DNA of 64,000 nt, taken from positions 1 to 64,000 of the forward strand of contig BQMF02000809.1 in the NCBI GenBank assembly GCA_027922465.2. Direction: 5' to 3'. A program made the position numbers and the translations under genes. The stretch is from Turritopsis dohrnii (Eukaryota; Cnidaria; Hydrozoa; Anthoathecata; Oceaniidae). Positions 63,002-64,000 of this stretch are shown piece after piece. Position 1 is the stretch's first letter. Each line of letters starts with the position of its first letter. The notes beneath the pieces were generated by a model. That model did no database searches, was not told where the DNA came from, and saw only the letters and a program-made list of their open reading frames with translations.

Positions 63002-64000
63002 GTTCTACTTTTTCTGAGTTTTGAGATTTACAAGTTTTGGGCTGTTCACGTCCGTGAACTTACGTTTCTGCCAAAACAGGCGGCCCTCAAATGAGGTGAG
63101 ATTGGAAGATTAGCCAAGTAGTTGTGTCGTTTCCTAAAAGTAAAAAAGAAGAACAGTTATATCTAACAGCATATCGCATCACTGGATATTATGAATATTA
63201 AATTACAAGAAAGAAAAAATCTGATTTTTATTTTATGAACTATGATAACCATTTGTAGTGAGTAAAGTGAAGGTAAAACTCAATGTTTCCCAAAAAGCAT
63301 TGTCATTTGGTCGTGTTCAAACAGAGATTTGGTTCAAATGTTTTTTGCCTACATGAGACTATTTAGGGTTTAGGGCTTATTGTATACATCAATACATAGT
63401 CTATGTTCATTTTAGAAAGAAATTGTTTCTTTTCATTTTTTTCATTCCTTACCACATTTTTTCTCTCTTTTTAGCGGTGCCCTCCAAAAAGCGCCACATT
63501 TTAAAACATGCGGTGCTCACTTATTTGAAGAAATGGTAAAATTAATACCAGTTAAATAAAAGTTTTTGTACAAGTAGTTCCGGTTATCTAACAAAGAAGA
63601 CAAAGTTTTGTACGAATACACACTTTTTTAATAAGAAAATGGGGCTCAAAAACTTCAAAACCTTAAGATGCCGAGCCTCAGTTTTCCAGAAATCAATAGT
63701 TTTTCTTCTTGTTTGTTTTGTCAACATTTTGAGCAAGCAAATATTTTCTTCTTCTTACTGACTATTCCATGACATTAGATAACGGGAGAGACAAAAGGTT
63801 GTCATTCAAACTTCCCTCCTGTGACTTTCTTACAACAAAAAAACAACGTGTATTGTCTCTTGTAAACTCAACAATAGATACCTTCTAAAAGTATGATGCA
63901 AAATAAGTAAAAGTAAAAATCTGGAATGGGGGACCACCCCTCAAGTACATTCTTCTGGTCTTTCCCCAAATTTACAGCTTAGCTCTTGTAAAAATAAAAG
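63002..64000. other. Non-coding stretch to window end
   Basis: AT-rich, no gene, repeat or RNA that I can support. Confidence 0.3.

Overview
This is an AT-rich piece of an animal genome, most likely a non-bilaterian metazoan such as a cnidarian or sponge. Short GT-AG introns run through several coding regions. The transposable-element set is wide (Helitron, MULE, P/THAP9, piggyBac, PIF/Harbinger, Ty3, Tc1-like, SINE, MITEs), and there are remnants of gene families (CXC-type and SAP-type) that I associate with cnidarian genomes. No ordinary host gene with a complete structure is visible. The species cannot be fixed from the sequence.

Region 1 (1 to about 7965) is part of an integrated Maverick/adintovirus-like DNA virus, all on the plus strand. 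It holds an adenovirus-type cysteine protease, a probable hexon-like capsid protein, a coiled-coil basic protein, three tandem very small basic proteins (one resembling adenovirus pX), a secreted or membrane Cys-rich protein, a Cys-rich protein with a Death-fold-like segment, and a second Cys-rich protein in a 4-base overlap with it. The first 1.76 kb is broken by frameshifts while 1765-7965 is intact. No polymerase, integrase or packaging ATPase is recognisable; if present they would lie left of the window.

Region 2 (about 8 to 26.5 kb) is a transposon accumulation. It has a MITE, decayed Ty3 reverse transcriptase and Helitron pieces, a head-to-tail array of five non-autonomous Helitrons (11843-16453), and a 6-kb MULE-type element inserted in a further Helitron copy. 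The MULE gene has about 11 exons and joins a transposase core, a SWIM zinc finger, a Ulp1-type protease and a PHD finger, with one in-frame stop.

Region 3 (about 27 to 37 kb) has a decayed coiled-coil gene and a decayed P/THAP9 transposase split at a TTAA by an internally deleted piggyBac. It also has a tRNA-derived SINE, two identical 194-bp MITEs, a Tc1-like fragment and a foldback MITE.

Region 4 (37081-52601) is one autonomous Helitron on the minus strand with a second, 7.6-kb Helitron inserted into it on the plus strand at an A/T dinucleotide. The inner element splits the outer Rep-helicase frame exactly between two codons. The inner copy has a damaged Rep-helicase and carries a small multi-exon gene of unknown function. 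The outer element has the same termini as the array in region 2, so it is a candidate driver of it.

Region 5 (52.6-64 kb) has a decayed CXC-type gene, MITEs, two more Helitrons, and a Harbinger element. The Harbinger carries a HARBI1-like transposase and a convergent MADF gene, and a Helitron has landed near the transposase N-terminus. Further right are a SAP-domain remnant and a 480-bp Helitron segment between 144-bp direct duplications that looks copied from 5 kb away.
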